DNA from: Maylandia zebra
Taxonomy: Eukaryota; Chordata; Actinopteri; Cichliformes; Cichlidae
Direction: 5' to 3'
NCBI RefSeq assembly: GCF_041146795.1
Contig: NC_135177.1
Location: 4,433,560-4,497,559 of the forward strand
DNA length: 64,000 bases
Shown here: positions 12,193-22,908 of the stretch, one piece after another
Layout of the letters: every line of letters starts with the position of its first letter
Position numbering within the stretch: position 1 is the first letter of the stretch
Notes under the pieces: generated by a model
Told to the model about the DNA's origin: nothing
Seen by the model: the letters and a program-made list of their open reading frames with translations, nothing else
Database searches by the model: none
Position numbers and translations under genes: made by a program

Positions 12193-12442
12193 TATATATA
12201 TATATATATATCAAATCAAATCAAATCAAATCACTTTTATTGTCACATCACATGTGCAGGTACATTGGTACAGCACATGTGAGTGAAATTCTTGTGTGCG
12301 AGCTTCACAAGCAACAGAGTTGTGCAAAATACCATAATGTAAACAAGCAAAATACAAGAATGGCTACATCTGAAACTAATAAATATATGTACAATATATA
12401 ATAGTATGTGCATTTCTGGATGTGTATACTAAATATTGTTCT

Positions 12443-12444
<2 letters not shown>

Positions 12445-12494
<50 letters not shown>
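12445..12494. repeat. GT microsatellite
   Basis: About 25 GT units within the 3' untranslated side of the Rex1-like LINE. Confidence 0.95.
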
Positions 12495-12496
<2 letters not shown>

Positions 12497-12607
12497 ACAT
12501 ATTTTACAAATTAAATAGAGTCAACAATAAATAAAATATATAAAAATATACAAAGTTGAGACATGTGCAAAACAGTGGCATTACTGTACAGTATGGAGTG
12601 CATAATG

Positions 12608-15064
12608 TTAAAGTTCCAGTAGTGAAGGTGAGGTGTCTATGATGTGTTCAGCAGTCTGATGGCCTGGTGGAAGAAGCTGTCTCTCAGTCTGCTGGTACGG
12701 GACCGGATGCTTGCAGAACCTCCTTCCTGATGGAAGTAGTCTGAAGGGTTTATGGCTGGGGTGACTGGAGTCCTTGATGATCCTCCCCGCTTTCCTCAGG
12801 CACCGCTTCCTGTAGATGTCTTGGAGGGAGGGAAGCTCACCTCCAATTATCCGTTCAGAGCACCGCACTACTCGCTGGAGAGCTTTGCAGTTGTAGGCGG
12901 TGCTGTTGCCATACCAGGTGGTGATGCATCCAGTGAGGATGCTCTCAATGGCACAGTGATAGAAGGTCCTGAGGATGCGGGGGCTCATGCCGAATCTTTT
13001 CAGTCTCCTGAGAAAGAAGAGGCGCTGCTGCGCCTTCTTCACTGTTTTGTTTGTGTGTACTGACCACGTAAGATCCTCAGCCAGATGTACACCAAGGAAC
13101 CGGAAGCTGCTCACTCTCTCCACAGCAGCGCCGTTGATGGCGATGGGGGTGTGTACTTCTCTGCACCTCCGGAAGTCCACTATCAACTCCTTTGTCTTTG
13201 CGACGTTGAGGGTGAGATGGTTGTCTTGACACCAGTGGGTCAGGGCGCTGACCTCCTCCCTGTAAGCCGTCTCATCACCATTGGTGATAAGACCCACCAC
13301 TGTAGTGTCGTCCGCAAACTTCACAATGATGTTGGAGTTGTTAGTGGCTGTGCAGTCGTAGGTGTAGAGTGAGTATAGGAGAGGGCTCAGTACACACCCC
13401 TGTGGAGCACCAGTGTTCAGTGTGATGGGGGATGAGGTGATGCTGCCCAGTCTGACCACTTGGCGTCTGTCAGACAGGAAGCTAAGGATCCAGCTGCAGA
13501 GGGAGCTGCTCAGTCCTAGATCCTGCAGTTTCCTGTCCAGCTTCGAGGGAACGATGGTATTGAATGCTGAGCTGTAATCTACAAACAGCATTCTCACATA
13601 CGTGTCTCTCTTCTCCAGGTGTGACAGGGCAGTGTGTAGTGTCAGGGCTATGGCATCATCAGTGGACCTGTTGTGGCGGTATGCGAACTGTAGAGGGTCC
13701 AGTGAGTCGGGTAGTGCAGAGCAGATGAAGTCCTTGACCAGCTTCTCGAAGCATTTGCTTACGATGGGGGTCAGGGCTACAGGTCGCCAGTCGTTCAATG
13801 AGGAGATGGTGGAGGATTTGGGTACAGGGACGACGGTGGCCATTTTGAAGCAGGCTGGGACTACAGACAGAGAGAGGGAAAGGTTGAAGATGTGCGTGAA
13901 CACTCCAGCCAGCTGAGCCGCGCATGACTTGAGGACGCGGCCGGGAATCCCGTCCGGACCAGTAGCTTTGCGTGCGTTCACCTTCCTGAAGCACTTCCGC
14001 ACATCCTCCTCAGACACAGTGTGCGCACTGACGTCATCCGCGGTGCGCACACTGTCCGGTCTCATGGTGTTCGCTGTGTCGAATCTAGCGTAGAATACGT
14101 TTAGATCCTCACACAGAGAGGCCGTGGTCTGCGGTGTGCTGGTTTTCCCTCTAAAGTCTGTGATCGTGTTTAGTCCCTGCCACATACTCCGAGGGTTGTC
14201 GAACTGTTGCTCCACCCTGTCCCTGTACTCACGTTTGGCTGCTTTGATAGTCTTCCGGAGTTGGTAATGTGCGTGTTTGTAGTCCGATGTGTTCGCGGAG
14301 GCAAAGGCGGTGCTCCGTGCCGCACGAACATCTCCGTTAATCCAGGGTTTTTGATTTGGGAAGGATTTAACTGTTCTGGATGGGACGACATCTTCCACGC
14401 ATTTCCTGATAAATCCGCAGACTGAGTCTGTGTACTCGTCAATGTCCCTAGCAGCCACGTGAAACATTTCCCAGTCCGCGTGATCAAAACAGTCCCGCAG
14501 CGCAAACTCCGATTGGTCCGTCCAACAGTGCACCGCCCTCCGGGTTGGAGCTTCCTGTTTCAGCTTCTGCCTGTAGGCGGGCAGGAGCAGGATGGAGCGG
14601 TGATCTGATTGGCCGAATGGGGCGCGGGGGAGGGCTTTGTACGCATCCTGGAACGAGGTGTAGCAGTGGTCGAGTAGCCGGTCTCCACGAGTGTTAAAAT
14701 GGATGTGTTGGTGGAGTTTGGGTGAGACTTTCTTCAAGTTTCCCTTATTAAAGTCTCCGGCTGTGATAAACGCTGCCTCTGGGTGTGGGGTTTCCTCACT
14801 GCTGATCGTGCTGTACAGTTCCCTGAGTGCTCGGTCAGTGTCGGCTTGTGGGGGAATGTAAACAGCCATAATAATCACTGCTGTAAATTCCCTCGGCAGC
14901 CAGAATGGCCGGCACTTAATCATCAGGTACTCCAGGTCCGGTGAGCAGAAGGATTTGACCGGGTGCACGTTCGCATAATCACACCAGCTGTTGTTGATCA
15001 TGAAACACACACCACCGCCTCTGCTTTTCCCAGTAAGATCCTGTGACCTGTCCGCGCGATGCAC
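12608..15064 (-). CDS. Rex1-like LINE endonuclease/reverse transcriptase, 818 codons open
   Basis: An unbroken 818-codon frame on the minus strand. The N-terminus is the remaining part of an apurinic-type endonuclease: ITAGDFNKG is the GDFN motif and GQSDHRSILLL the SDHR motif. Reverse transcriptase follows, with KATGPDGIPG, WRPVALTPIVSKCFEK, LFVDYSSAFNTI, GAPQGCVLSPLLYSLY and the catalytic KFADDTTV. The thumb and C-terminal region (RFLGVHL, KKAQQRLFFLRRLK) ends at LLEL. ATG 15064 is only the first methionine; the true start was further upstream and is lost to truncation and a probable one-base frameshift near 15070. The long open frame implies a young copy. The endonuclease is partial, so it is probably not autonomous. 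Confidence 0.8.
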   Translation of the reverse strand: MHRADRSQDLTGKSRGGGVCFMINNSWCDYANVHPVKSFCSPDLEYLMIKCRPFWLPREFTAVIIMAVYIPPQADTDRALRELYSTISSEETPHPEAAFITAGDFNKGNLKKVSPKLHQHIHFNTRGDRLLDHCYTSFQDAYKALPRAPFGQSDHRSILLLPAYRQKLKQEAPTRRAVHCWTDQSEFALRDCFDHADWEMFHVAARDIDEYTDSVCGFIRKCVEDVVPSRTVKSFPNQKPWINGDVRAARSTAFASANTSDYKHAHYQLRKTIKAAKREYRDRVEQQFDNPRSMWQGLNTITDFRGKTSTPQTTASLCEDLNVFYARFDTANTMRPDSVRTADDVSAHTVSEEDVRKCFRKVNARKATGPDGIPGRVLKSCAAQLAGVFTHIFNLSLSLSVVPACFKMATVVPVPKSSTISSLNDWRPVALTPIVSKCFEKLVKDFICSALPDSLDPLQFAYRHNRSTDDAIALTLHTALSHLEKRDTYVRMLFVDYSSAFNTIVPSKLDRKLQDLGLSSSLCSWILSFLSDRRQVVRLGSITSSPITLNTGAPQGCVLSPLLYSLYTYDCTATNNSNIIVKFADDTTVVGLITNGDETAYREEVSALTHWCQDNHLTLNVAKTKELIVDFRRCREVHTPIAINGAAVERVSSFRFLGVHLAEDLTWSVHTNKTVKKAQQRLFFLRRLKRFGMSPRILRTFYHCAIESILTGCITTWYGNSTAYNCKALQRVVRCSERIIGGELPSLQDIYRKRCLRKAGRIIKDSSHPSHKPFRLLPSGRRFCKHPVPYQQTERQLLPPGHQTAEHIIDTSPSLLEL

Positions 15065-15166
15065 GGAGAAGTAGTTGTATTGTGGAGTCCGGTACCTTGT
15101 CCGATAGCCAGGTTTCTGTGAGGCAGATCACGCAACAGTCCCACATCTCTCACTGGAATGAGATCC

Positions 15167-15167
<1 letters not shown>

Positions 15168-15231
<64 letters not shown>

Positions 15232-15246
15232 TATATATATATATAT
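15168..15246. repeat. TA microsatellite between Rex1-like LINE and hAT end
   Basis: About 39 TA units. The truncated 5' end of the Rex1-like LINE touches the left side and a hAT terminus (taggggtgcaac) the right side. Confidence 0.95.
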
Positions 15247-15959
15247 TAGGGGTGCAACAATACTCGTATCGATTTTGAACCGTTCGATACAGTGCTTTTG
15301 GTTCGGTACGCATATGTATCGAACATTACAAAATTTTTAATTTATTTTATCAACTTTCCTTCTGACGATGCTGTCTGTGTTGAGCGCTCAGTGGATCTTT
15401 TTTTTTTTGCCTGTCCCGTTTGGCTCTTTTGCCATCAGAATTATTGTCTAAAGGCAAAGAAAGATGCCCAACGGATTTACTTTACCAAATTGACCATCCC
15501 AGCCTTGCCGTAATGGTCCATTTGATTCACCTTTTATTGTTTATTTTATTTTCACTTACTGAATACGGGACAGACTTGACTGGGGGAAAGAAGGGGAGAA
15601 AGAAAGAAGGAAAGAGAAACAGCTGAGAAGAGGGATGGGGGAGAAGGGCAAAAGACAAAAACCAACAGAATGAGCAGGAAAAAAAAAGCATATATCAATC
15701 ACCTGGATCACCTGCTGAGAAAGAAAAAAGAAAACAAGCAGAAGAGAACAAGAGTAATAGAATAAACAACATCACAATGATATATGGGAATATGACAGTA
15801 AATACTAAATATTAAACATTATTGTGCAGCACATAAGATCAACAGAACACAGTGTGCTTTGAGGTAGGAGCCAAAAAGGGTGTAGTTTGTGGGTGTGATC
15901 ACCCGTGTGTACACCTGTGAGCATGGACACGCTTGTTTTTTTTTTTATAAAAGGTTCCT

Positions 15960-16970
15960 TCATGTAATGATCTGCTAGAGGGTGTGGGGGGGCCACAGCC
16001 CCGTCCTCCAGGGCATGAAGCAGGTATGGAGGAGATCAAAACTCCAGACATCCAGAGGCCCCCAGAACACAAGAGACCAAGGAAGACCAACAGAGGGGCA
16101 GCCGTGCCACTGTCCCAGAAAGAGCTGAGGAGAGTCCCAGATGAGGGCTCACTCAGCAGTCGCGGAGCAGAAGCCAGGGGGAGTTGCAGTGACGCGCCCG
16201 TGAGCTCCGCCGGCAGCCAGCCGTGCCTGAGTGACCGAGCCCCAGGCCGAGAGGCCGGGGGCACCCCACCTCCGAAGTGGCCCGAGCGAGCCCCAGGCTC
16301 CAGGCCCCAATAAGCGGCCGCCAAGGAGTGAGCCGGTGTGTACCTGGACGCCCATCCCCGGACACAAAGAACCACCAACGCACCGATACCTGAGGGAGTC
16401 CGCCACTGGCAGGGGAAGTGGTGGTAGGGGGAGATAGGCCTCCAAACCTTGGAGGGCCTAAGATGACCCCAGAGAGGTGGCGCCTGACACCCAACCTGAC
16501 ATATAGACACAGAAATACAGGCACACACATATACAAACATCCATTCCCACCCTCATGCTCTCATATGCACTTACTCCACACTCAACCAACGTGGAGACAG
16601 ACATAAAGAGACGCTGTACACACGATCACACTCCCCAAGCGTACTCTACAAACCGGGTCTAGGTACCCTTGCCCCTGGAGGGGGGAACTGCACCCAGACC
16701 CAGGTGGTGTTACCCTTTTCCCTGCGGTGGGGGGAGGCAGACCGCCCCGACTCCGCAGCAGCAGGGAGGCCCCACACTCCAGACCACAGTCGGACGGCCA
16801 ACTCCTCCTCCTAGCCCCCCCGCTCCAGCAGGTCGCAGAGAGCGGGGGTGAGAGAAGACTCCAAACCTCCCTCCACCCGCTCATTGTAGTGTTGATGCAT
16901 GTGTGTTCTAAGGTGCATTTAAAACCCAGGAGGGCATGGAGCTACCTGCCAGAGAGCAGCAGGTAAGCTC
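15960..16970. repeat. Unassigned GC-rich block inside the hAT relic
   Basis: About 1 kb of GC-rich sequence. The frames on both strands reach 213 codons but have no recognisable domain and no continuity with the surrounding hAT coding sequence. Composition changes sharply at both sides, so it is likely a separate repeat insertion, for example the 5' region of a LINE. I cannot name it. Confidence 0.35.
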
Positions 16971-17008
16971 TCCTTGCAACATGGCAAATTGAACCTTCCC
17001 CACCCTCA

Positions 17009-17440
17009 TTCAGATCTGGCATTTGGAACTATTTGGATTTTCATGTGACGTATGACCCTGAAGGTAAGCGCGTCATGGACAAAAGTAAAACAGTATATTG
17101 GATGTGCCACACAATGCTCAATTACATTGGTGGGAACTAGTGCGTTAGCGCAGTTAGCTCGTTAATGTGTTGGCCGTCCAGCCCCACGCATGGGGCGATC
17201 CGCGGTAGCTCGTTAACGGAGATTTGCCGTGTTGTGGCGTTAACGTCATTTCAACGAGATTAACGCTGACAGCACTAGTGAGAACACAACCAATATGACT
17301 GCACATTTACACCGACATCATCCTAGTGCAAAGACAAGTGGAAGCAGACAAAAACAACAAGTACGCATGCTACAAACTTTACCCGAGTCATTTAGACAGC
17401 CGTTAGCACATGATTCTCCTTATGGGGACCTGATATGTTT
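17009..17440 (+). pseudogene. hAT BED zinc-finger coding fragment, interrupted
   Basis: The plus-strand reading IWNYLDFHVTYDPEGKR, then VMDKSKTVYW, resembles the start of a BED finger in hAT transposases. It runs to YIGGN at 17137. After the 140-bp insert the reading resumes with ENTTNMTAHLHRHHPSAK, which contains the histidine part of the finger. One of the expected cysteines appears replaced (CHTM). Sequence after about 17440 no longer reads as transposase, so the catalytic part is gone. Confidence 0.65.
17138..17277. mobile_element. 140-bp hAT-type mini-element inside the BED finger
   Basis: The ends are tagtgcgttagcg and, reverse-complemented, tagtgctgtcagcg. The flanks are gtgggaac (17130-17137) and gtgagaac (17278-17285), an 8-bp duplication with one mismatch. 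Internal gttaac and ttaacg words are frequent. Excising it brings the two BED-finger halves together. Confidence 0.78.
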
Positions 17441-17767
17441 AATATGCTGCTGAGAATATAGCCCAGAAGAAGCGTATAGTATAGCTTTTATTTTGGAAAG
17501 AGGCATTTCTCTGTAATAAACTCTCTTTTCCAAAGATGAGTGATTTCTCGATCAGATAGATTTATTTTTTTTATTACTTTGTTGTTTCAGCAACATTAAA
17601 TTTAAAAACTGTACTTTTGAGATAAAATATATATTTATAATTTTAATAAATGACAAATTAAAAAGGCATGAACATTTTTTTTGGTATCGAAAAAATTATC
17701 GAACCGCGACACCTAAGTATCGAACCGAACCGAACTGAACCGTGAATTTTGTGTATCATTGAACCCC

Positions 17768-17872
<105 letters not shown>

Positions 17873-18062
17873 TAGGGGTGCAACGATATTCCTTACTGGT
17901 GGGGTGAAAGGAGCGCCATGCATCGCAAAGACCAAAGTCGCTCATATACTGTTTGATTATATTTGTGGATTGCCAAGTACGCTGAGTTCCTGCTGTATTG
18001 AGCCTATCCATTTCTTCATTTAGTCCAAGGTTGAGGTTGCCTCCAAGAACAAGTGTGCCATC
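17873..18062 (-). pseudogene. hAT end scrap joined to L1-like LINE endonuclease fragment
   Basis: Positions 17873-17890 match a hAT terminus. From about 17890 the minus strand reads an L1-type endonuclease piece. [19 protein letters not shown] (near 18060-18005) corresponds to the GDFN region, and [20 protein letters not shown] to the following segment. It is cut on one side by the hAT scrap and on the other by the Tc1 element at 18065. Confidence 0.6.
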
Positions 18063-18064
18063 TA

Positions 18065-19668
18065 CAGTGGGGCAAAAAAGTATTTAGTCAGCCACCGATT
18101 GTGCAAGTTCCCCCACCTAAAATGATGACAGAGGTCAGTAATTTGCACCAGAGGTACACTTCAACTGTGAGAGACAGAATGTGAAAAAAAAATCCATGAA
18201 TCCACATGGTAGGATTTGTAAAGAATTTATTCGTAAATCAGGGTGGAAAATAAGTATTTGGTCAATAACAAAAATACAACTCAGTACTTTGTAACATAAC
18301 CTTTGTTGGCAATAACAGAGGTCAAACGTTTACTATAGGTCTTTACCAGGTTTGCACACACAGTAGCTGGTATTTTGGCCCATTCCTCCATGCAGATCTT
18401 CTCGAGAGCAGTGATGTTTTGGGGCTGTCACCAAGCAACACGGACTTTCAACTCCCGCCACAGATTTTCTATGGGGTTGAGGTCTGGAGACTGGCTAGGC
18501 CACTCCAGGACTTTCAAATGCTTCTTACGGAGCCACTCCTTTGTTGCCCGGGCGGTGTGTTTTGGATCATTGTCATGTTGGAAGACCCAGCCTCGTTTCA
18601 TCTTCAAAGTTCTCACTGATGGAAGGAGGTTTTGGCTCAAAATCTCACGATACATGGTCCCATTCATTCTGTCCTTAACACGGATCAGTCGTCCTGTCCC
18701 CTTGGCAGAAAAACAGCCCCATAGCATGATGTTTCCACCCCCATGCTTCACAGTAGGTATGGTGTTCTTGGGATGCAACTCAGTATTCTTCTTCCTCCAA
18801 ACACGACGAGTTGAGTTTATACCAAAAAGTTCTACTTTGGTTTCATCTGACCACATGACATTCTCCCAATCCTCTGCTGTATCATCCATGTGCTCTCTGG
18901 CAAACTTCAGACGGGCCTGGACATGCACTGGCTTCAGCAGCGGAACACGTCTGGCACTGCGGGATTTGATTCCCTGCCGTTGTAGTGTGTTACTGATGGT
19001 GACCTTTGTTACTTTGGTCCCAGCTCTCTGCAGGTCATTCACCAGGTCCCCCCGTGTGGTTCTGGGATCTTTGCTCACCGTTCTCATGATCATTTTGACC
19101 CCACGGGATGAGATCTTGCGTGGAGCCCCAGATCGTGGGAGATTATCAGTGGTCTTGTATGTCTTCCATTTTCTGATGATTGCTCCCACAGTTGATTTTT
19201 TCACACCAAGCTGCTTGCCTATTGTAGATTCACTCTTCCCAGTCTGGTGCAGGTCTACAATACTTTTCCTGGTGTCCTTCGAAAGCTCTTTAGTCTTGGC
19301 CATGGCGGAGTTTGGAGTCTGACTGTTTGAGGCTGTGGACAGGTGTCTTTTATACAGATGATGAGTTCAAACAGGTACCATTCATACAGGTAACGAGTGG
19401 GGGACAGAAAAGCTTCTTACAGTAGACGTTACAGGTCTGTGAGAGCCAGAGATTTTCCTTGTTTGAGGTGACCAAACACTTATTTTCCACCCTAATTTAC
19501 GAATAAATTCTTTACAAATCCTACCATGTGAATTCATGGATTGTTTTTTCACATTCTGTCTCTCACAGTTGAAGTGTACCTCTGGTGCAAATTACTGACC
19601 TCTGTCATCATTTTAAGTGGGGGAACTTGCACAATCGTTGGCTGACTAAATACTTTTTTGCCCCACTG
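18065..19668 (-). mobile_element. Tc1-like transposon with about 200-bp terminal inverted repeats
   Basis: The termini read cagtggggcaaaaaagta and are flanked by TA at 18063-18064 and 19669-19670. The inverted repeats extend about 200 bp (18065-18264 and 19469-19668) with only about half a dozen mismatches by eye. Within each, the terminal and inner parts both carry aaagtattt-like or aataagtattt-like words, as in the IR/DR group of fish Tc1 elements. The length of 1,604 bp is normal for the family. Confidence 0.93.
18281..19303 (-). pseudogene. Tc1 transposase, one nonsense codon in an otherwise complete frame
   Basis: Starting at ATG 19303 ([10 protein letters not shown]) the frame reads 291 residues to a TGA at 18430-18428. 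It then continues without a shift to TGA at 18283-18281, for 340 codons in total, the usual Tc1 length. It has a paired-like helix-turn-helix region ([18 protein letters not shown], then RSGAPRK as the hook). The catalytic triad is also visible: [21 protein letters not shown] and [11 protein letters not shown]. The triad lies before the stop, but the last 48 residues would be lost. A single substitution explains the defect. Confidence 0.88.
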
Positions 19669-19670
19669 TA

Positions 19671-21934
19671 TATGTGTAAAAAGAAAATGTATGAGCTGTG
19701 ATAACTGTTTCTGATAGAATGAAGAGTAGACTGATATATTAAATATTCCTTTATTGGGTGAGAAAATCAGACCATGTCACAACTGCTTTAAGTCATACAG
19801 AATAGATATCAGGGCCTTAAACAGGCTGACTTCTGCTAAATGGGTCAAACTGGGCAGAAAGTATACAAACACATAACATCCTTATAGAATATGATGTAAC
19901 ACTATAGATCAACTTACCTCAGAATATATAAAGCATATAAACAATTACAGCAACATGATGCAACAAACACAGCAGTGCTACTAATCCAAAATACTCAAAG
20001 CTTCATAGAACTGAAACAAACATTTATTTTTAGGTCCATTCTGCTCCTGATACATACTTTAGGTTTCTGAACTGTTGGGAGATTTTGAGTTTTGTGTCAT
20101 GTTTATTTTGTAGCTTCATTTAAAGGAAGAAGAGCTTATCAGTTGTACAACTGCAGAATAGGGAAGTGAGACATTGCGTGCAGAGAATATGTGCTATGAC
20201 CGTTAAACGCCTTTTTTCTGTTTCAACAAATAAGCTAACGGTTTTAAGGAGTTGTTGTTGAGTTCTATACATGCCACACCTATTGTTGTGAAAGCTGTTT
20301 GAGTATAAAATGAAGGATGTGCTGACGCCCCGCGCGATTCCTCTGTGACACATCTAGTGCACACGTTAGAGCAGAATGATCGGATCGTGTCGGGGCATCG
20401 CCCATGTACATGCAATATCTTTGAGTCTGTGTTTCTTGCCTCCTAAGAGTTTTCTCCTCACATGAACATTAAACTTGTTGCTGCCTTTCATAGTGTTTAA
20501 CTTGAAGGCCCTGAGTACTTTCTCCCACACTGAAAACACTGGAATGATAAAATTATTTGAACATTACCTAATAAGACTGATTCAGGACAGACAATTGGTT
20601 CTTTTAAACTTTTCTAGCAGTCCTTCACAAACAGGGAACAGTCTGTCTATTCTCTCCATCTGTTAGCTGCTGCTGGCTCTTTCTCCTCCTCTTCCTCACA
20701 CACTGCTGAGTTTGTCCTGGTGGATCATCAGGGGTGCAAAGCCTCACAGATGATGTGCAGCAGTGGGTCCCTCAATCTGTCCTCACTCTGGACACTTGCA
20801 GCTGTCACACATGGAAAAGCTGCAGGATTCAAACACAAGTGTAAATCATAAATACATGTTCATACTTTTATTACACAATCAGAGAGAAAGAAACAGAGAG
20901 AGTGCAGGACAGAGAGACAGGTGACAGTCTTAGGTGTATACACTGCTACAAAACAGCACAAGAGAAGGAGGATTTAGTGTTTGTGTTATTACGAGTGCTA
21001 AACAAGAAGAGTTCCCAGATGGAACAGTGGACACATGTGTGACTCCTGTGATTAAAGCATCTTTCTTTCACCTTAACGAGTGAACCATCAGCTTGTTCAA
21101 ACACATGTTAAAGGCCGTTTGGCTAGACAACACCGAACAGACGCAGCAATATAACATAGCTAACATTAACAGTGCAGTGAATCCTGCTTGTGCCGTGATA
21201 TTCAGGACTGCAAACCGAGCAGCAGACTTTCAGCTTGTTGTGTTTGTGGATATATGACTGACTTTAATTATCCATAAAATCATCACATTCTCTGTAAGAT
21301 TAAGGTCAACTATATATATATTTTAAAGTAAAGGCTTTAAAACCAAGTTAACGCTGAAAGTACAAACATCACTACTGTCACATAACTTTGCCGATATGTG
21401 GCCAACAGTAATGTTTTAATGTTCTTCATTATTAAACATTCACACATAAATAAGTGACATGATATTCGGTACTTACTTTTGACAGTTCACTCTTTGGCCG
21501 CCCCCTTCTGCCTTCTGCCGTATTTTGCGGCAAAATTATCCACACCCACCGCCGCGCTTTGAATTGTGGGATATATGGGACCACGAAGCGTACACCGGAT
21601 GTCACTACCCGATCCGTACCGGAGTATCTGTTAAGGTGTTAAGAATAATAAGAATCTCTTATAATGTTTCCAATAATGAAACATTTCAATATAATGTAGA
21701 CAAAAATGAAAAATAAAAAGATAGTTATGGATCGGGACTCCCCGATCCTTACTGCGCATGTGCAAAGTCGGAAAGTACAAATCGGGTCTACCCAATCCGT
21801 ACCGTGCATGTGCAGATGTTTTCTTCTTCTTCTGTTCTTTTAATGGCCGTTTATTCCTCAGTGTACAAGGATACTGCCACCTGATGACCGAGCGAATGAA
21901 CCCTATTGTAAACTGAATTGGCGTCATTACAAAA
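19671..21934. other. Intergenic sequence, no gene recognised
   Basis: Mostly AT-rich. Around 21480-21800 there is a GC-richer patch with cttctgcc repeats, a gaattgtgggatat word and two versions of ccgatcc or ccaatccgtacc. A similar ctttgaattctgggatat patch occurs at about 29138 inside intron 1 of the HECT gene, so both are probably copies of one interspersed repeat. No coding segment is supported. Confidence 0.4.
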
Positions 21935-22568
21935 CAGGGCTCGCAAAATCGCTAGCCCGACGTCCCGGAGCTAGCAATTTTTCCAGTTGGGCTACCAAAA
22001 TCTATCTCTGCCCTGCCCACCGGGCTATCATAGGAAGGAAAAATATATGTCAATGCTTTTGCATTCTTTCGGAAATGTAGCTGGGTAATTATGTCATTGG
22101 CATCGGTGAGCCTCTGTCAATATGTGACATATTGAAATCGCGTTTGAATTTGCGCTTCTTTTTTGCTTTCACTTTGCAATCGCGCAAACTGTGTATAGAG
22201 AGCGACAGCACTGATTGGTGAGTGACAATAATTTGTGCACCAATTCCTCTGACATTGTCTTATCAATCGTTAGCTTACTATGCAAACATGACAAGTGAAA
22301 TCTCCCGCAGCAAGCTTAAACATGTGAGAGGTTGATCGCGCAGAGAATCGCTGAGCGTTATGTGAGTGCGTGTGTAAAAGCAGCAGGATATATATTTTAG
22401 TTCTGCTGAGCCAAATAAGACAGGTCGGGGTGAAGAAGTGACAGCCAAAGCTTACCACAAAACAGAAAAGTTATGACAAATCAGACTATAAGGCAAAAAG
22501 AAAGTGCAGCTTTATGGTTTCATGGACAAAAGAATTTCTTGTGGCTGCAATATGTCAAGCTAAATAAC
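21935..22568. mobile_element. hAT-type left end, fragment
   Basis: The segment starts cagggctcgcaaaatcgcta and contains repeated gctagcccg and ggagctagc words, a style of terminus seen in hAT elements. No matching right end was found before the next hAT element begins at 22569. I treat it as an end fragment. Confidence 0.4.
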
Positions 22569-22706
22569 CAGGGGTGCACATAAGTGGTCCGCAAGTGCGC
22601 ATTCGCTGTCAAAATAAAAACGCGCACAAGATAAGAAGTTGCAAGGCGTGTTTGCGTACATAAGATTTTCTGGAGGAGGACAGACATTTGTTTAGAACTC
22701 TTAAAG

Positions 22707-22908
22707 ATGTCGAAGAAGCAAGCTCCTTTAAGCAATTACTTTGGTTTTCCTCCACCTCCAAAGAAATGTCAGAAGGAGTCCGAACCACAAAAGAAGCACG
22801 TATTCTTGGAAAAGTGGTTGCAGGGGGTGAGCTGGCTTCAAACAAATGATGAACGCACAGAGATTTGGTGCAGAATGTGCCGTGAAAATCCCACTCTAGC
22901 GGACAAAA
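22707..22908 (+). pseudogene. hAT transposase N-terminal zinc-finger fragment
   Basis: From ATG 22707 the reading is MSKKQAPLSNYFG, then FLEKWLQGVSWLQTND, then WCRMCRENPTLADKN. This resembles the N-terminal finger of ZNF862-type hAT-derived proteins (a KW-LxGxSWL stretch followed by CxxC). The frame leaves transposase sequence at about 22908, where the Rex1-like fragment begins. Confidence 0.6.

Larger units (their letters stand above)
12210..15165 (-). mobile_element. Rex1-like LINE, 5'-truncated
   Basis: A minus-strand non-LTR element. Its 3' tail is several copies of a gattt short repeat (rc of 12210-12232). Upstream of this lie a 3' untranslated region and one long ORF. The 5' end stops inside the endonuclease domain: TETWL is readable in another frame near 15110, just before a TA microsatellite. 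Truncation is typical of incomplete reverse transcription. A GT microsatellite lies within the 3' region at 12445-12494. Rex1/Babar is the best-fitting clade from the RT motifs and the short-repeat tail. Confidence 0.75.

Noticed and set aside
15899..16540. 213-codon minus-strand frame in the GC-rich block of the hAT
   Set aside because: Proline-, glycine- and serine-rich translation without a domain, overlapped by equally long frames on both strands.
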